Source: Allobosea sp. UNC402CLCol (GTDB lineage: Bacteria > Pseudomonadota > Alphaproteobacteria > Rhizobiales > Beijerinckiaceae). From it: a DNA stretch of 64,000 nucleotides. The notes below the pieces were generated by a model. The model was not told the origin of the DNA. It saw only the letters and a list, made by a program, of their open reading frames with translations, and ran no database searches. Location: the NCBI RefSeq assembly GCF_000745475.1, contig NZ_JQJJ01000015.1, forward strand, positions 1 through 64,000, in the 5' to 3' direction. Both the position numbers and the translations under genes were made by a program. Shown piece by piece: positions 8,164 through 17,103 of the stretch (the first letter of the stretch is position 1; every line of letters begins with the position of its first letter).

Positions 8164-9693
8164 ATGAATGGGAAACGCGAACGAAGCCGTTCGGTCTGGA
8201 TGGATGTTGAGGTAGCGCCCAAGGCTGAGCCTCTTCGATCGGACCATTCCGCCGATGTCGCCATCGTCGGCTCCGGAATCGCGGGCCTGTCCATTGCCTA
8301 TGAGCTGGCGGAGCGCGGCCTGTCCGTCGTCGTTCTCGATCGAGGCGAGATCGCCGGTGGCATGACGGCGCGTACGACAGCCCACCTGGCTCCCATCTGC
8401 GACGACTCCCTCGCCGAATTGCTATCGATGCGCGGCCAAGAGCTGGCGCGGGGCTTCCAGGCCAGCCAGAGCGCGGCCGTCGATCGCATCGAGGCCATCC
8501 AGGAAGAGCTCGGAATCGACTGCGAGTTCAGGCGACTCGACGGGATCCTTTTTCTCGATCCCGAAAGCGAGGAGAGCGTCCTTGATGACGAAGTTTCAGC
8601 GGCAGGAAAAATCGGCGTCACGGTCGAGCGCGCAAAGGGCTTGCCCCTGCGCACGCTGGAGGACCGTCCATTTCTGCGGTATCCGGATCAGGCGACCTTC
8701 CACCCTTTGAAGTATCTACGGGGCGTAGCCAAGGCGCTGAGCGCGAAGGGCGCGCGTCTCCATCCCGGCACGGCCGTCGTCGAGGTGAACGAGAAGGACG
8801 ACCGAGTCGAGCTGAAGCTGGAGTCGGGCCAAACGGTCACGGCCGGCCATGCCGTGATCGCGACGAATTCCCCGATCCATGACCTGGTTGCCCTGCACAC
8901 GAAGCAGGCGCCCTATCGGACCTATGCGATGGGTTTTGAGATCGAGTCCGGGAAGCTCGACGACGCCCTCTACTGGGACACCCAGGATCCCTATCACTAC
9001 GTCCGCCTCACGTCCGGCGAGGACGGCAATGACATCGTGATCGTCGGTGGCGAAGACCATAAGACGGGCGAGGCCGACGACGCCGACGCACGTTTCGCCG
9101 CTCTCACCTCCTGGGCCAAGACCATCATCCCGGATCTCGGTCCCGAGCGCTATCGCTGGTCTGGCCAGGTCATGGACACGCTCGACTATTGCGGCTTCAT
9201 CGGGCGGGAGGCTGGTAGCATTCGCGTCTTCGTCTCGACGGGCGACTCCGGGCAAGGCATCACCCATGGCGTCGTTGCCAGCCTGCTGATCCCGGACCTG
9301 ATTCTGGGTCGGGAGAGCGAGTTCGCCGCGGTTTACGATCCCGACCGTAAGCCCATCAAGGCAGCTTCGACCTATGTGAGCGAGAACATCACGGCAGTGA
9401 AGAACTTCACCGAATATCTCGCCCCGGGAGAGTTGTCCTCCATCGACGAGCTCAAGCCGGGGCAAGGCGCGATCGTCAGGCGCGGAATCAGCAAGATCGC
9501 GGCCTACCGGACCGAGAAGGGCGATGTCATCGAGAAGTCGGCTGCGTGCACGCATCTCGGCTGCCACCTCCACTGGAACTCGTTTGAGGAATGCTGGGAC
9601 TGCCCCTGCCACGGATCGCACTTCGCGCCGGACGGCAGCGTCCTGAACGCCCCGGCGATCGGACCTCTCGCGGACGTCGAGGCATCGTCATGA
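8164..9693 (+). CDS. FAD-dependent oxidoreductase (DAO family) with C-terminal Rieske [2Fe-2S] domain
   Basis: A 509-residue fusion. Residues about 30-390 are a DAO-type FAD domain with the dinucleotide fold VAIVGSGIAGLSIAYELAERG (31-51, glycines 36, 38 and 41) and an E/D-rich binding end. Residues about 415-509 form a Rieske domain with box one CTHLGC (462-467) and box two CPCHGS (480-485), giving ligands C462, H464, C480 and H483. This architecture is known from many stress-linked bacterial oxidoreductases whose substrates are mostly undefined. GGAGG precedes the ATG by about six bases. Its stop overlaps the start of the VOC gene (ATGA), implying translational coupling. An EcfG-like promoter lies upstream. 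Confidence 0.88.
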   Translation: MNGKRERSRSVWMDVEVAPKAEPLRSDHSADVAIVGSGIAGLSIAYELAERGLSVVVLDRGEIAGGMTARTTAHLAPICDDSLAELLSMRGQELARGFQASQSAAVDRIEAIQEELGIDCEFRRLDGILFLDPESEESVLDDEVSAAGKIGVTVERAKGLPLRTLEDRPFLRYPDQATFHPLKYLRGVAKALSAKGARLHPGTAVVEVNEKDDRVELKLESGQTVTAGHAVIATNSPIHDLVALHTKQAPYRTYAMGFEIESGKLDDALYWDTQDPYHYVRLTSGEDGNDIVIVGGEDHKTGEADDADARFAALTSWAKTIIPDLGPERYRWSGQVMDTLDYCGFIGREAGSIRVFVSTGDSGQGITHGVVASLLIPDLILGRESEFAAVYDPDRKPIKAASTYVSENITAVKNFTEYLAPGELSSIDELKPGQGAIVRRGISKIAAYRTEKGDVIEKSAACTHLGCHLHWNSFEECWDCPCHGSHFAPDGSVLNAPAIGPLADVEASS

Positions 9694-10067
9694 TCCATCA
9701 TGTCTCGCTCGGCACCAATGACGTCGCCCGGAGCAGGAAGTTTTATGACGCCGTGCTCGGGGTACGCGGACTGGGCCTCCTCAAGGCGTCGCAGGACTCC
9801 GCGGATTACGGCGTGTCCACCGTCCTCTTCAGCTTGGAGACACCCGTCAACGGCAAGCCCGCTTCCGCAGGGAACGGCGTCCATATCGCCTTTGAAGCCG
9901 GCGGCCGAAGCAAGGTCGACGAGTTTCATCGCGTCGCCTTGTTGCACGGCGGGTCGGACGCTGGCGCACCCGGTCTTCGGCCGGAATACGACCCCAACTA
10001 TTATGGCGCCTTCGTCCTCGATCCGGACGGGAACAAGATCGAAGCCGTCACGCATCACGGGAAATGA
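9690..10067 (+). CDS. VOC-family (glyoxalase/bleomycin-resistance fold) protein
   Basis: A 125-residue single-module pair of beta-alpha-beta-beta-beta units: IHHVSLGTNDVARSRKFYDAVLG at the start and GAFVLDPDGNKIEAV at the end, the standard pattern of glyoxalase/dioxygenase superfamily proteins. Metal ligands are likely H3 or H4 near the start and a Glu in NKIEAV. The ATG at 9690 overlaps the stop of the FAD-Rieske gene by four bases, so both are made together; it may act on the same small electrophile or aldehyde. Substrate unknown. Confidence 0.82.
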   Translation: MIHHVSLGTNDVARSRKFYDAVLGVRGLGLLKASQDSADYGVSTVLFSLETPVNGKPASAGNGVHIAFEAGGRSKVDEFHRVALLHGGSDAGAPGLRPEYDPNYYGAFVLDPDGNKIEAVTHHGK

Positions 10068-10326
10068 GAAGGGAAGGCGCAGATGCGGCGGACCGGCCGC
10101 CTTCGGCGCATTTACCCCCGAAAGAGGCCTGGCGTTCGGAACGGGTTTGTTTTCTGAGCCGCGAGCTATGCCGGTTGAATCCCTGCGTCGCGGCGCATCG
10201 AGACCACGACCCGGCATCCTGCGTAGTGCAATGGCCTGATGATGGTCCAGAGACCATAGACTGCAAGGTGGCGCCCAAGCTCCGGCTGGCGCTCGCGGCG
10301 AGGTGAGTCAGCGGCCGTCCCACGGC

Positions 10327-10596
10327 CTATTTTGCCGCCCAAAAGCCGACAACCAGCCCTATGGCAGCAGCCCAGGCCAAGGCACGCATCGGCTGTGCCC
10401 TTACCTCTTCGATGACCAGTCTCTGTAACTCGCTAACCCGCTCACCTGCTGCCTCGCTCATACGATCGGTGTCGATCCCCACGGACTTGAGGTTCGAAAC
10501 GATTTCAGGCCCGGCTTCCCGAGCTTCATCCGGTCCTTCGGAAACCATTTCGGCAGCCCGCTTCGTAACGCGTTCAACATCGTCCTCAACTGCCAT
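10327..10596 (-). CDS. DUF883 / ElaB-YqjD-like membrane-anchored small protein
   Basis: An 89-residue protein with a hydrophilic, helix-rich body (EDDVERVTKRAAEMVSEG, AAGERVSELQ) and one C-terminal membrane segment (ALAWAAAIGLVVGFW), the pattern of the ElaB/YqjD/DUF883 family of inner-membrane, ribosome-associated stress proteins. The start at 10596 has a perfect AGGAGG six bases upstream. An exact EcfG-like promoter follows at 10633-10658, agreeing with the stationary-phase control known for the enterobacterial relatives. Confidence 0.72.
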   Translation of the reverse strand: MAVEDDVERVTKRAAEMVSEGPDEAREAGPEIVSNLKSVGIDTDRMSEAAGERVSELQRLVIEEVRAQPMRALAWAAAIGLVVGFWAAK

Positions 10597-10632
10597 AGTA
10601 TCCTCCTGTTCAAGGGCAAGGTCGCAGATTCC

Positions 10633-10658
10633 AACGGTCGCTGACGCGGAAGAGTTCC
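10633..10658 (-). promoter_or_regulatory. EcfG-like promoter before the DUF883-type gene
   Basis: On the minus strand GGAAC, 17 bases, CGTT: exact half-sites at an accepted spacing. The -10 half lies 36 bases before the start codon. Confidence 0.7.
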
Positions 10659-10791
10659 GCGCCCGCCTTTGGCGCAACGCCGACGGGCAGCCGAAATGGG
10701 CGCACCATGGCCGAGATGGGTGGCAAGCTGACCTTTGCCGGCCTTCCCGAAAGAGCCGCTGGCAGGCTTGCGTCGCGCCAGCGTCTTGCCC

Positions 10792-13700
10792 TCAGAACCT
10801 GACGGCGAGGTTTGCCTTGAAGGCGTGATCCTGGATGTCCTCGGCGAGCTGGCCGGCATAGGTCACACCCAGGCTGGCATTGGCGCTGATCGCGAGGTCC
10901 AGCCCGGCTTCGACCAGGGCGGCGTTCCTGGCGATGGGAGCGCCCGTGATCGTGAAGGGGATGCTGCCGGCGAAGGCGAGCGTCGCCTTCGGATCGACAT
11001 CGCCAAAAGCGTGGCGCCAGCCGAGCGCGCCACGCAGGCTCAAGTCCATGCCCTGGATCCGGGTGCTCGTGGAAGCCCGCAGGCCGAGCGTCGAGTAGCC
11101 CAGGCTGGTGTCGTCGCTCGTGCCGGACAGGGCTGCGGCGCCGCCGACCTCGCTGAGGCCGTCGCTGCGCAGGCTGACGTAAGCAAGGCCGGCGAAGGGC
11201 TCGAACGCCACCGGGCCGAGATCGATCCGATAGCCGAGCTCGCCGAAGACCTGAGCGGTGCCAGCGTCGTGATCGGCGCGCAGGCTGGTGCCGAGCCCCG
11301 CCGCGACCACGCTGCGCCGGGTCTCAATGTCATGCCAGGTGTAGCTTGCTCCCAGGCGCAGGCCGAGCGGTCCCCACTGCCCGCCGCCGTAGAGGCCGAG
11401 ATGATAATTGTCGCTCTCGCTGGAAGAGAGCCGCCGATCCACGTTGACAGTGGTGCGGCTGTAGCCGGCGACGACACCGAGGCGCAGGGTCTCAAAGGCA
11501 GCGACATCGGCACCCAGCACAAAGCCGCCGGTCGAGTGCTTCAACGGGCTGCTGTTTCCATCGCCATCATGACGGCTCCAGGAACCATAGCCCTGGCCCC
11601 AGGCCGCAAAGCGATCGGAGGGCATGAGCCGCGGCATCGGGCCTGTCACCGAAGGGGCGAGGTCAGCGGTGAAGCCGTAGTTCATCGTTGCCATCGGCGC
11701 GGCCCCCACAGCTCCGAAGGCCGAGCGCAGGCGGTCATTGACGGCCGAGCGCAGCAACCAGCTCTCATTGATCAGCGCGCTCTTGGTCGAAGCATAGATC
11801 TCGCCGCCAAGCTGCCCGAGGGCGCCGCGCACCGCGTCGAGGCTCGCTTGATTATACACGCCGGTCTGAACAGCATTGCCAGCGGGCAAGCTGTCGACGC
11901 TGTCACCAACCTGGACCTCGTTCGGCGTCGTGCCGGCCCCAGCCGCCGTGCCCGTCTGGATCACCGCCAGATAGGCGTTGAAGGCGTCGGTCCCTTTACG
12001 CAGACTCAGCAGCGGGCCGATGACGTAGTCATCGCTACCATAATTGCCGGTCAGCCCGGTCGACGTCAGGATGGTATAGCGCTGGCCGGCAACAAAGCCG
12101 CCGCCGGTGTAGTTCACGATCGAGAGGGTGGCGCCCGTCGCAAGCGTGGCCTGGCCGTTGACGCGGATCAGGTCGGAGGTCACCGTCTTGGGATCGAGCT
12201 CGACCTCGTAGACCGAGCCGGCGCCCTGCACATAGGCGCCATTGATGGTGAGCGTGCCGATCGAGTTGCCGGGCGTAATCCGGCTGCCGCTTGCCAGTGT
12301 GCTCGCACCAACGGTGCCGCTGCCGCCGAGCCGTGCGCCGGACTGGACCGTCAGTGCCGAGCCCGATAGCGAGCCGTTGACGATGAACGAGCCGTTGGAA
12401 ACGGTCGTCGGACCGGTAAAGCCTGAACTGTCGCTGGTCCAGATGGTCGTGCCCGGGCCATTGTGATTGATGGCGCCGTTACCGGTCACGGAGGTGTTAA
12501 ACACATACCCCGCGTCGGTATGGTTGAAGTTGAGCCGCCCCGTCCCCGGGCCGAATGCCAACGTCGCGGCATCGAGCATGCCCGCGCCGGTGGCGGCTTG
12601 GCCCTCCCCACTGCCGATGTTGAGCACACCGGCTGCTCCGGCCGAGCTCGCCAGGGTGAGCTGGCCGCCAACGGTCATCCGCGCGCCGTCCGCCAGCGTG
12701 ACGATACCGCTGCCGCTGGTCGCGCCCACCACCTGATTACCGGTGACGGAAAAAGTAGAGCCGGTGCCGGAAACCAGAAGATTGGAGGGGCCGCCGCTCA
12801 ATGACGAGCCAATCGTTGATGTCGCTGCGTTCACCGCGCCGCCGTTGAGGACCGACATCGATGCATCGCTCTGCAGAGTGAGCGCCCCGGTCATCGTCCA
12901 GCTCGATCCCGTCCCCGAGACCGCCAACGATCTTTTGCCGGTCCCCGCAAAAATGGTTCCGACCGATCCGGCGGTGCTCCGGACGACGCCGCCATTGGTG
13001 ATGTTCAGAAACCCGCTCGAAGCCATAGCGGCGGTGGCGACGTTGAGTGCGCCGTTAAGATCGAGAAGCGACCCCGTGCCGTCGACGTTGATGGTCGCGG
13101 TCTTTCCACCGGAACCCGCAATGAAGGTCGTGCCGAAAGTCGTCCTCCTGACAACGCCTCCGTTCAGGACGTTCAAGGTGGCATCGCTTCCGCTGTTGCC
13201 GCCGACAAACAGCGTCCCGGTCTGCAGGAGCGAACCAGTCCCGCTCACCGTTGCCGTGACCTTCGCGTTCACCCCGTCCAGTATCGTGCTGCTCGTGCCG
13301 GTGACCTGACCGCCGTTCAGGATCTGCAAGTTGCCAGTGCCGTTTGCGGTCGTGGTGCCGGTGTAGTTGCTCATGCCGGTGAGCGTCTGTGTACCGGCCG
13401 AGACGGTCAGGCCGCCAATATCCGTGATCGAACCGGCGAACGTATCATTGGCATTGGTCACGGTTAGCGTCTTGGTTCCGAGAGCGACACTGCCGTTGCC
13501 GGCAAGACTGCGGATGCTTGCGCTGGCCGGCGTCACGGCGGAGATGTCGAACGTGCCGTCTGCGACCACCCTGGCGGAGTTCGCAACCGATGCAGCACCC
13601 GACAGGGCGAGTGTACCCTGGGCGATGGTGGTTTCGCCCGCATAGCTCTGATTCCCGGTCAACACCCATCGGCCGATCCCGGTCTTGAGCAGCGAGGATG

Positions 13701-15171
13701 AGCCGCCGCTGTCGCCCAATACGGCGTTGAGCGTGTTGGCTGCGGTGCTGCTCCCCGCTAGAGCTAAGGTGCGTGGTCCTGCACCGCCCAGCGCGATCGC
13801 CGCCGTGCTGGTGAAGTTCACCGCTCCGGAGCCAGAGGCATCGAGGCCGCCACCATTCGTGGTCAGCGTGAATTGCCGGTCCGTATTCGCGCCGGCCCCG
13901 GTATATTGCAACCTGCCCCCGTCCAGAACGAGATTGGCGGCGGCGTTGCTGGACGCGCCGATGCCGCTGGCCACGCCGCCGTTTGCAAGGAGCTGCGTGC
14001 TGAGAAGCCCACCTGAAATTCTCGTGACACCGAGATACGTGTTCGCGCCGGAGAGGACCTGCGCGCCGCCGCCCAGTTTGGTGAAGGACGAGATGACATT
14101 CCCGATTTGCCCGGCATAGACGCCCGATCCGCTCGAGGCTCCGACCGCAAGCTTCGGCGGGCCGCCGGTAATGATGCGCATGACGGCGGTCTGCGAACCA
14201 TTGAGACCGTCGATTGTCAGGTCGCTGTTGTTGGCGAATTGAAGCACGCCGCCGCCGAGAATGTTCAGTGTGGCGGTACCTGGCAGGACGCCGGCCCTGT
14301 CCAATTGCAGGACATTGCCGGGTGTGATCGTCAGGGTGCCGACGAAATCGTTGGCGTTGCTGCTAAGCGTGACCCTGTTGCCGGTGACGGTGATGTTGCC
14401 CGTTCCGCTGATCTTCCCGCTAAACGATGTCCGATCAGCATTTCCGCCGATGATGGTGAGGTCGCGGTTCAGGGTGATCGTGCCGGAATAGATCGTTCCG
14501 TTGCTGCCCGGATTGAAGGAGGTCGAACCGATCGAGACGGTGCCGCTGCCTGAGCCGCTGACGATGATGTTGTTCTGGATCGTCTGTCCGGTGGAAAAAT
14601 TGGGGAAGTTCGCCAGCAGCGAGACGTTGGACGCCCCGGTATTGACGTCGCCCAGCGTTACGGTTCCGGTGCCCAGCGCGCTGTTCCCGCCAAACACCAA
14701 ACTTCCCTGCGAAACGATGGTGCCGCCCGTGTAGGCATTGGAGGCATTGCCAAGGGTAAGCGTCCCTGCTCCCGATTTCACGAGGACGGACGGGCCGGTT
14801 AGCAACGAATTGATTGTCGTTGAAACCCCAGCATTCGTAGTGACCACTGGCGCGATCCCGCTCAGCGCTAACGTGCCGCCGGTCATCGTGTAGCCGCTGG
14901 TGCTGAAAGTGATGCCGCTTGCAGCAACCGTGCCGCTTGCGGTCACGGTACCTGCGGTCCCACCGAAAAGCGCCACAGCACCACTCGCCCATGGCACAGC
15001 CGTCGAGCCATCGAACCAATTCGCAGCCGCGTTGTCCCAGGTTCCAGAACCACCGGCGCCGCTTGGGCCAAAGCGGAGAGCTTGCGCGTCTGAAGATGTG
15101 GACATGGACGCCGATAGGAGCAGCACCGGGACGGCCTGGGAAAACCAGCCGCACTGCCCTGCGCGAAGCAT
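10792..15171 (-). CDS. large type V autotransporter with beta-helical passenger
   Basis: A 1459-residue surface protein. From the ATG at 15171 it has a signal peptide ending near SSDAQA (residues 25-30). Residues about 35-1150 are a low-complexity Gly/Ser/Thr/Asn-rich passenger full of autotransporter-associated beta-strand repeats (recurrent LVKSGAGTLTLG, LTKLGGG, GGTIVSQGSLVF type units). About 1190-1459 is the outer-membrane beta-barrel, ending in the required terminal Phe (NLAVRF). The final 270 residues contain alternating aromatic strands such as GVVAGYSRTTVNV. Likely role: adhesion or biofilm. The ATG at 15231 would only add a non-signal leader. No EcfG-like site was found upstream. 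Long open frames on the other strand are mirror images of its skewed codon use. Confidence 0.88.
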   Translation of the reverse strand: MLRAGQCGWFSQAVPVLLLSASMSTSSDAQALRFGPSGAGGSGTWDNAAANWFDGSTAVPWASGAVALFGGTAGTVTASGTVAASGITFSTSGYTMTGGTLALSGIAPVVTTNAGVSTTINSLLTGPSVLVKSGAGTLTLGNASNAYTGGTIVSQGSLVFGGNSALGTGTVTLGDVNTGASNVSLLANFPNFSTGQTIQNNIIVSGSGSGTVSIGSTSFNPGSNGTIYSGTITLNRDLTIIGGNADRTSFSGKISGTGNITVTGNRVTLSSNANDFVGTLTITPGNVLQLDRAGVLPGTATLNILGGGVLQFANNSDLTIDGLNGSQTAVMRIITGGPPKLAVGASSGSGVYAGQIGNVISSFTKLGGGAQVLSGANTYLGVTRISGGLLSTQLLANGGVASGIGASSNAAANLVLDGGRLQYTGAGANTDRQFTLTTNGGGLDASGSGAVNFTSTAAIALGGAGPRTLALAGSSTAANTLNAVLGDSGGSSSLLKTGIGRWVLTGNQSYAGETTIAQGTLALSGAASVANSARVVADGTFDISAVTPASASIRSLAGNGSVALGTKTLTVTNANDTFAGSITDIGGLTVSAGTQTLTGMSNYTGTTTANGTGNLQILNGGQVTGTSSTILDGVNAKVTATVSGTGSLLQTGTLFVGGNSGSDATLNVLNGGVVRRTTFGTTFIAGSGGKTATINVDGTGSLLDLNGALNVATAAMASSGFLNITNGGVVRSTAGSVGTIFAGTGKRSLAVSGTGSSWTMTGALTLQSDASMSVLNGGAVNAATSTIGSSLSGGPSNLLVSGTGSTFSVTGNQVVGATSGSGIVTLADGARMTVGGQLTLASSAGAAGVLNIGSGEGQAATGAGMLDAATLAFGPGTGRLNFNHTDAGYVFNTSVTGNGAINHNGPGTTIWTSDSSGFTGPTTVSNGSFIVNGSLSGSALTVQSGARLGGSGTVGASTLASGSRITPGNSIGTLTINGAYVQGAGSVYEVELDPKTVTSDLIRVNGQATLATGATLSIVNYTGGGFVAGQRYTILTSTGLTGNYGSDDYVIGPLLSLRKGTDAFNAYLAVIQTGTAAGAGTTPNEVQVGDSVDSLPAGNAVQTGVYNQASLDAVRGALGQLGGEIYASTKSALINESWLLRSAVNDRLRSAFGAVGAAPMATMNYGFTADLAPSVTGPMPRLMPSDRFAAWGQGYGSWSRHDGDGNSSPLKHSTGGFVLGADVAAFETLRLGVVAGYSRTTVNVDRRLSSSESDNYHLGLYGGGQWGPLGLRLGASYTWHDIETRRSVVAAGLGTSLRADHDAGTAQVFGELGYRIDLGPVAFEPFAGLAYVSLRSDGLSEVGGAAALSGTSDDTSLGYSTLGLRASTSTRIQGMDLSLRGALGWRHAFGDVDPKATLAFAGSIPFTITGAPIARNAALVEAGLDLAISANASLGVTYAGQLAEDIQDHAFKANLAVRF

Positions 15172-15678
15172 ATCAGAGTCTCCAATCAGCCCTCTGAATG
15201 CTGGCGTAACACTCCGCTCCCGAACGATCAATTGCCGCAGTATGTAGGTTCACTGACAGGCTAATTTTTGATTGAAGCGCCGTGCAACGGTCGATCTGCG
15301 CGCACAATTGCGCGACAGCGGTATCTCCACGGATGTTTCCAATCGCATTCCATCCTTACGCCATCGAGCGCCTCGTTGCGTCCCGCTAGCGGCATCTCCC
15401 AGGAAGCGCGCCTCGCACGCAAGCCGCCGTTCTTCGAAGTTCGTGTCGGGCTTCCGGCCGTCAAGAACGGAGAAGTACGTCGGGGCGGCTGACTGGGATG
15501 TGTGTCGGCATGGTTGAATGGTCGTTAGTCGTCACGTCGAGTTGGCATCTTCTCGGCGGTGTCGCGAAATAGCGGTCATCCTCGAACCGGACCGGCGCGC
15601 CGTCCCCGGCTTGATCCCCGCACTGCTCGGTTTAGAGCGCCTCCAACGGCGACAGCGGAGAATAATTTTCACCACCTA
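15172..15678. other. 507-bp gene-free leader of the autotransporter
   Basis: It should contain the minus-strand autotransporter promoter; I could not pick one with confidence. Short open frames on both strands have no ribosome site or family resemblance. Confidence 0.4.
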
Positions 15679-15703
15679 GGAACCCGACATTCTCGCACCA
15701 GTT
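15679..15703 (+). promoter_or_regulatory. EcfG-like promoter candidate of an sRNA
   Basis: GGAAC, 17 bases, GTT. No start codon follows at normal distance, but a strong hairpin terminator lies 67 bases beyond, so the product would be a short RNA. Confidence 0.5.
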
Positions 15704-15709
15704 CAATGC

Positions 15710-15815
15710 GTGCGGCCGTCGCGGCACCCCTTCGACGGTCGCGGTGCAATCCTTGCCAGGGTGACCACCAGAAGCGAGCCGGCGTCATTCCCTCTCAGCC
15801 GGCTCGCTTCTTTCG
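15710..15815 (+). ncRNA. candidate stress-induced small RNA
   Basis: A predicted transcript of about 106 nt bounded by an EcfG-like promoter and a terminator hairpin. Its 5' half can form a stem CCGTCG/CGACGG, extended to ten pairs with one G-U (about 15712-15742), and its 3' end is the perfect 14-bp hairpin at 15770-15811. Between them lies a single-stranded pyrimidine/purine linker (about 15748-15769) that could pair with targets. No open frame with a ribosome site lies inside. The end points are estimates from the promoter and the hairpin. Not recognised as a known RNA family. Confidence 0.45.
15770..15811 (+). terminator. perfect 14-bp hairpin followed by TTTC
   Basis: Arms AGAAGCGAGCCGGC and GCCGGCTCGCTTCT with a 14-base loop, then a short T-rich tail. 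It lies 80 bases before the PepSY-like gene, which must then have its own start of transcription or be reached by read-through. Confidence 0.6.
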
Positions 15816-15892
15816 CCTTCGATCGGAGCGAGCCGCGGATCTACCGGTAGCTCGCGATCGGGGCCTTGGCCTCTCACTTGAAGGAGGGCGAC

Positions 15893-16177
15893 ATGTGCTT
15901 TCGCGCCAGCGTCTTGGTCCTTGCGCTTTGCTGTTCGGCACAGGCGCAGATTTCGCCGACCGGACCACCACAGAATGCGCCGCCGGCAGAGACCATACAG
16001 CCCGCGCCGGCTCAGTCTGAGGATGAGGCGAGGCAAAAGTTGGCAGACAGCGGCTATCCCGATGTCCGCGAGCTCGCACGTACCTCGGATGGGGGATGGA
16101 CCGCCAAGGCACTCGTGAATGGCCGCATCTCGACGGTTGATCTGAATCCCAAGGGCGAGGTTAGGAGCCGGGATTAA
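15893..16177 (+). CDS. secreted PepSY-like small protein
   Basis: A 94-residue protein with a signal peptide (CFRASVLVLALCCSAQAQ, cut near AQA-Q at 18-20), a Pro-rich linker (22-42) and a C-terminal PepSY-like module: EDEARQKLADSGYPDVRELARTxDGGW, then KALVNGRISTVDLNPKGEV. PepSY modules are periplasmic and often modulate proteases. The ATG at 15893 is preceded by AAGGAGG; the ATG at 15866 would put the signal sequence inside the protein. It stands alone, downstream of the sRNA terminator. Confidence 0.68.
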   Translation: MCFRASVLVLALCCSAQAQISPTGPPQNAPPAETIQPAPAQSEDEARQKLADSGYPDVRELARTSDGGWTAKALVNGRISTVDLNPKGEVRSRD

Positions 16178-16420
16178 TTTGGCGCCACCAGGACGGCCAG
16201 GATGTACGCCGACTTGGTTCGCTTTCGCTCATCCGATGCGGATCATGGCTTGCTTCTGCGGGAAAAGCAGGAGGTTGACGCGGTATCGCTGCGCTTCGGG
16301 AGTTACTCCCGAGATAGTTGAAGCCACAGGCGTCGTCATTCGCAAGAACTTCGCTTGTGTCAGCGGTTCTAAACACCTCCGGCACTGTGGGTGGCTGGCG
16401 GGTCGGTGGTGACTCGTCTG

Positions 16421-16708
16421 TTAGACTTTGGGTGGCAAGCTTCCGCGATCAAAAACCGGCACGGATTCGGTCGGTCCCTCGGGGCTGTTGCCCACGGGAA
16501 TATCCTCTGCTGCCTTCCGCACGGCCTCCTCGGCCTCGCTCAGGCCGTCTGGGGTATCGTTCGCATCGCTGCCTTCGTCGTGCACATTGGTACGGTCGCT
16601 CGTTCGCCTGCCGGTTTGCATCGAATCAGAAGCGAGCGGGCTTTCCGCTGGTGTGACCAAGCGCCGCTCATCTTCGAGCAATGTTGGCTTCTCACGTGGC
16701 TTTTGCAT
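16421..16708 (-). CDS. small hydrophilic protein of unknown function
   Basis: A 95-residue acidic, probably disordered protein with no membrane segment or known motif; the middle (GLSEAEEAVRKAAEDIPVG) may form a helix. The ATG at 16708 has AAGGAG seven bases before it, clearly better than the in-frame ATG at 16723, which lies within that ribosome site region. I do not recognise a family. It is single, with gene-free DNA on both sides. Confidence 0.55.
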   Translation of the reverse strand: MQKPREKPTLLEDERRLVTPAESPLASDSMQTGRRTSDRTNVHDEGSDANDTPDGLSEAEEAVRKAAEDIPVGNSPEGPTESVPVFDRGSLPPKV

Positions 16709-17103
16709 GGCGTTCTCCTTCATTGGAGGAAGCCATTGGGTTCGGGTTTGTTCCTTGACTCTTATTGCAAGGGTGAGGTGATGCCGCGACCATCTTGTCG
16801 AATAGGGTAAGCGCCCTCGGGCTAGAGCCACTACATGACCTATTCGGCCTGAACTGATCCATGTCGATCTCGATACCACAGCCTGGACTGCAGGTTCAGA
16901 CCCGGCTGGTCATGAGCGGGCTGCTATTGCCATGTCTGGTCATTGCCTCTTCTGCCGAAGCAGCGGCGACGAAAAATTCCTGGCGATCAGTCGACATCGG
17001 CGACGTCGCTTCGATCTGATAGCGTTTCGGGTACTGATGCCGGTGGACTTAGCGCGCATACCAAATCCGGCGCGAACTCGACCGTCGCGCCGGCTGAAAT
17101 GCC
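16709..17103. other. 395-bp stretch without a convincing gene
   Basis: A 52-codon open frame at 16861-17019 encodes a signal-peptide-like stretch but has no ribosome site and no resemblance to a family. Nothing else was recognised. Confidence 0.4.

Noticed and set aside
10735..12369. 544-codon plus-strand open frame opposite the autotransporter
   Set aside because: It mirrors the biased codon use of the minus-strand autotransporter; it has no family resemblance and no ribosome site.
16202..16321. 39-codon frame MYADLVRFR on the plus strand
   Set aside because: Weak ribosome site and nothing recognisable; too short to support.
16709..16760. EcfG-like site before the small gene at 16421-16708
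   Set aside because: GGAAC is present on the minus strand but the -10 half reads GCTT instead of nGTT at the right spacing.
16861..17019. 52-codon frame with a signal-peptide-like stretch
   Set aside because: No ribosome site, no family and a short tail after the signal; it could be chance or a dead fragment.
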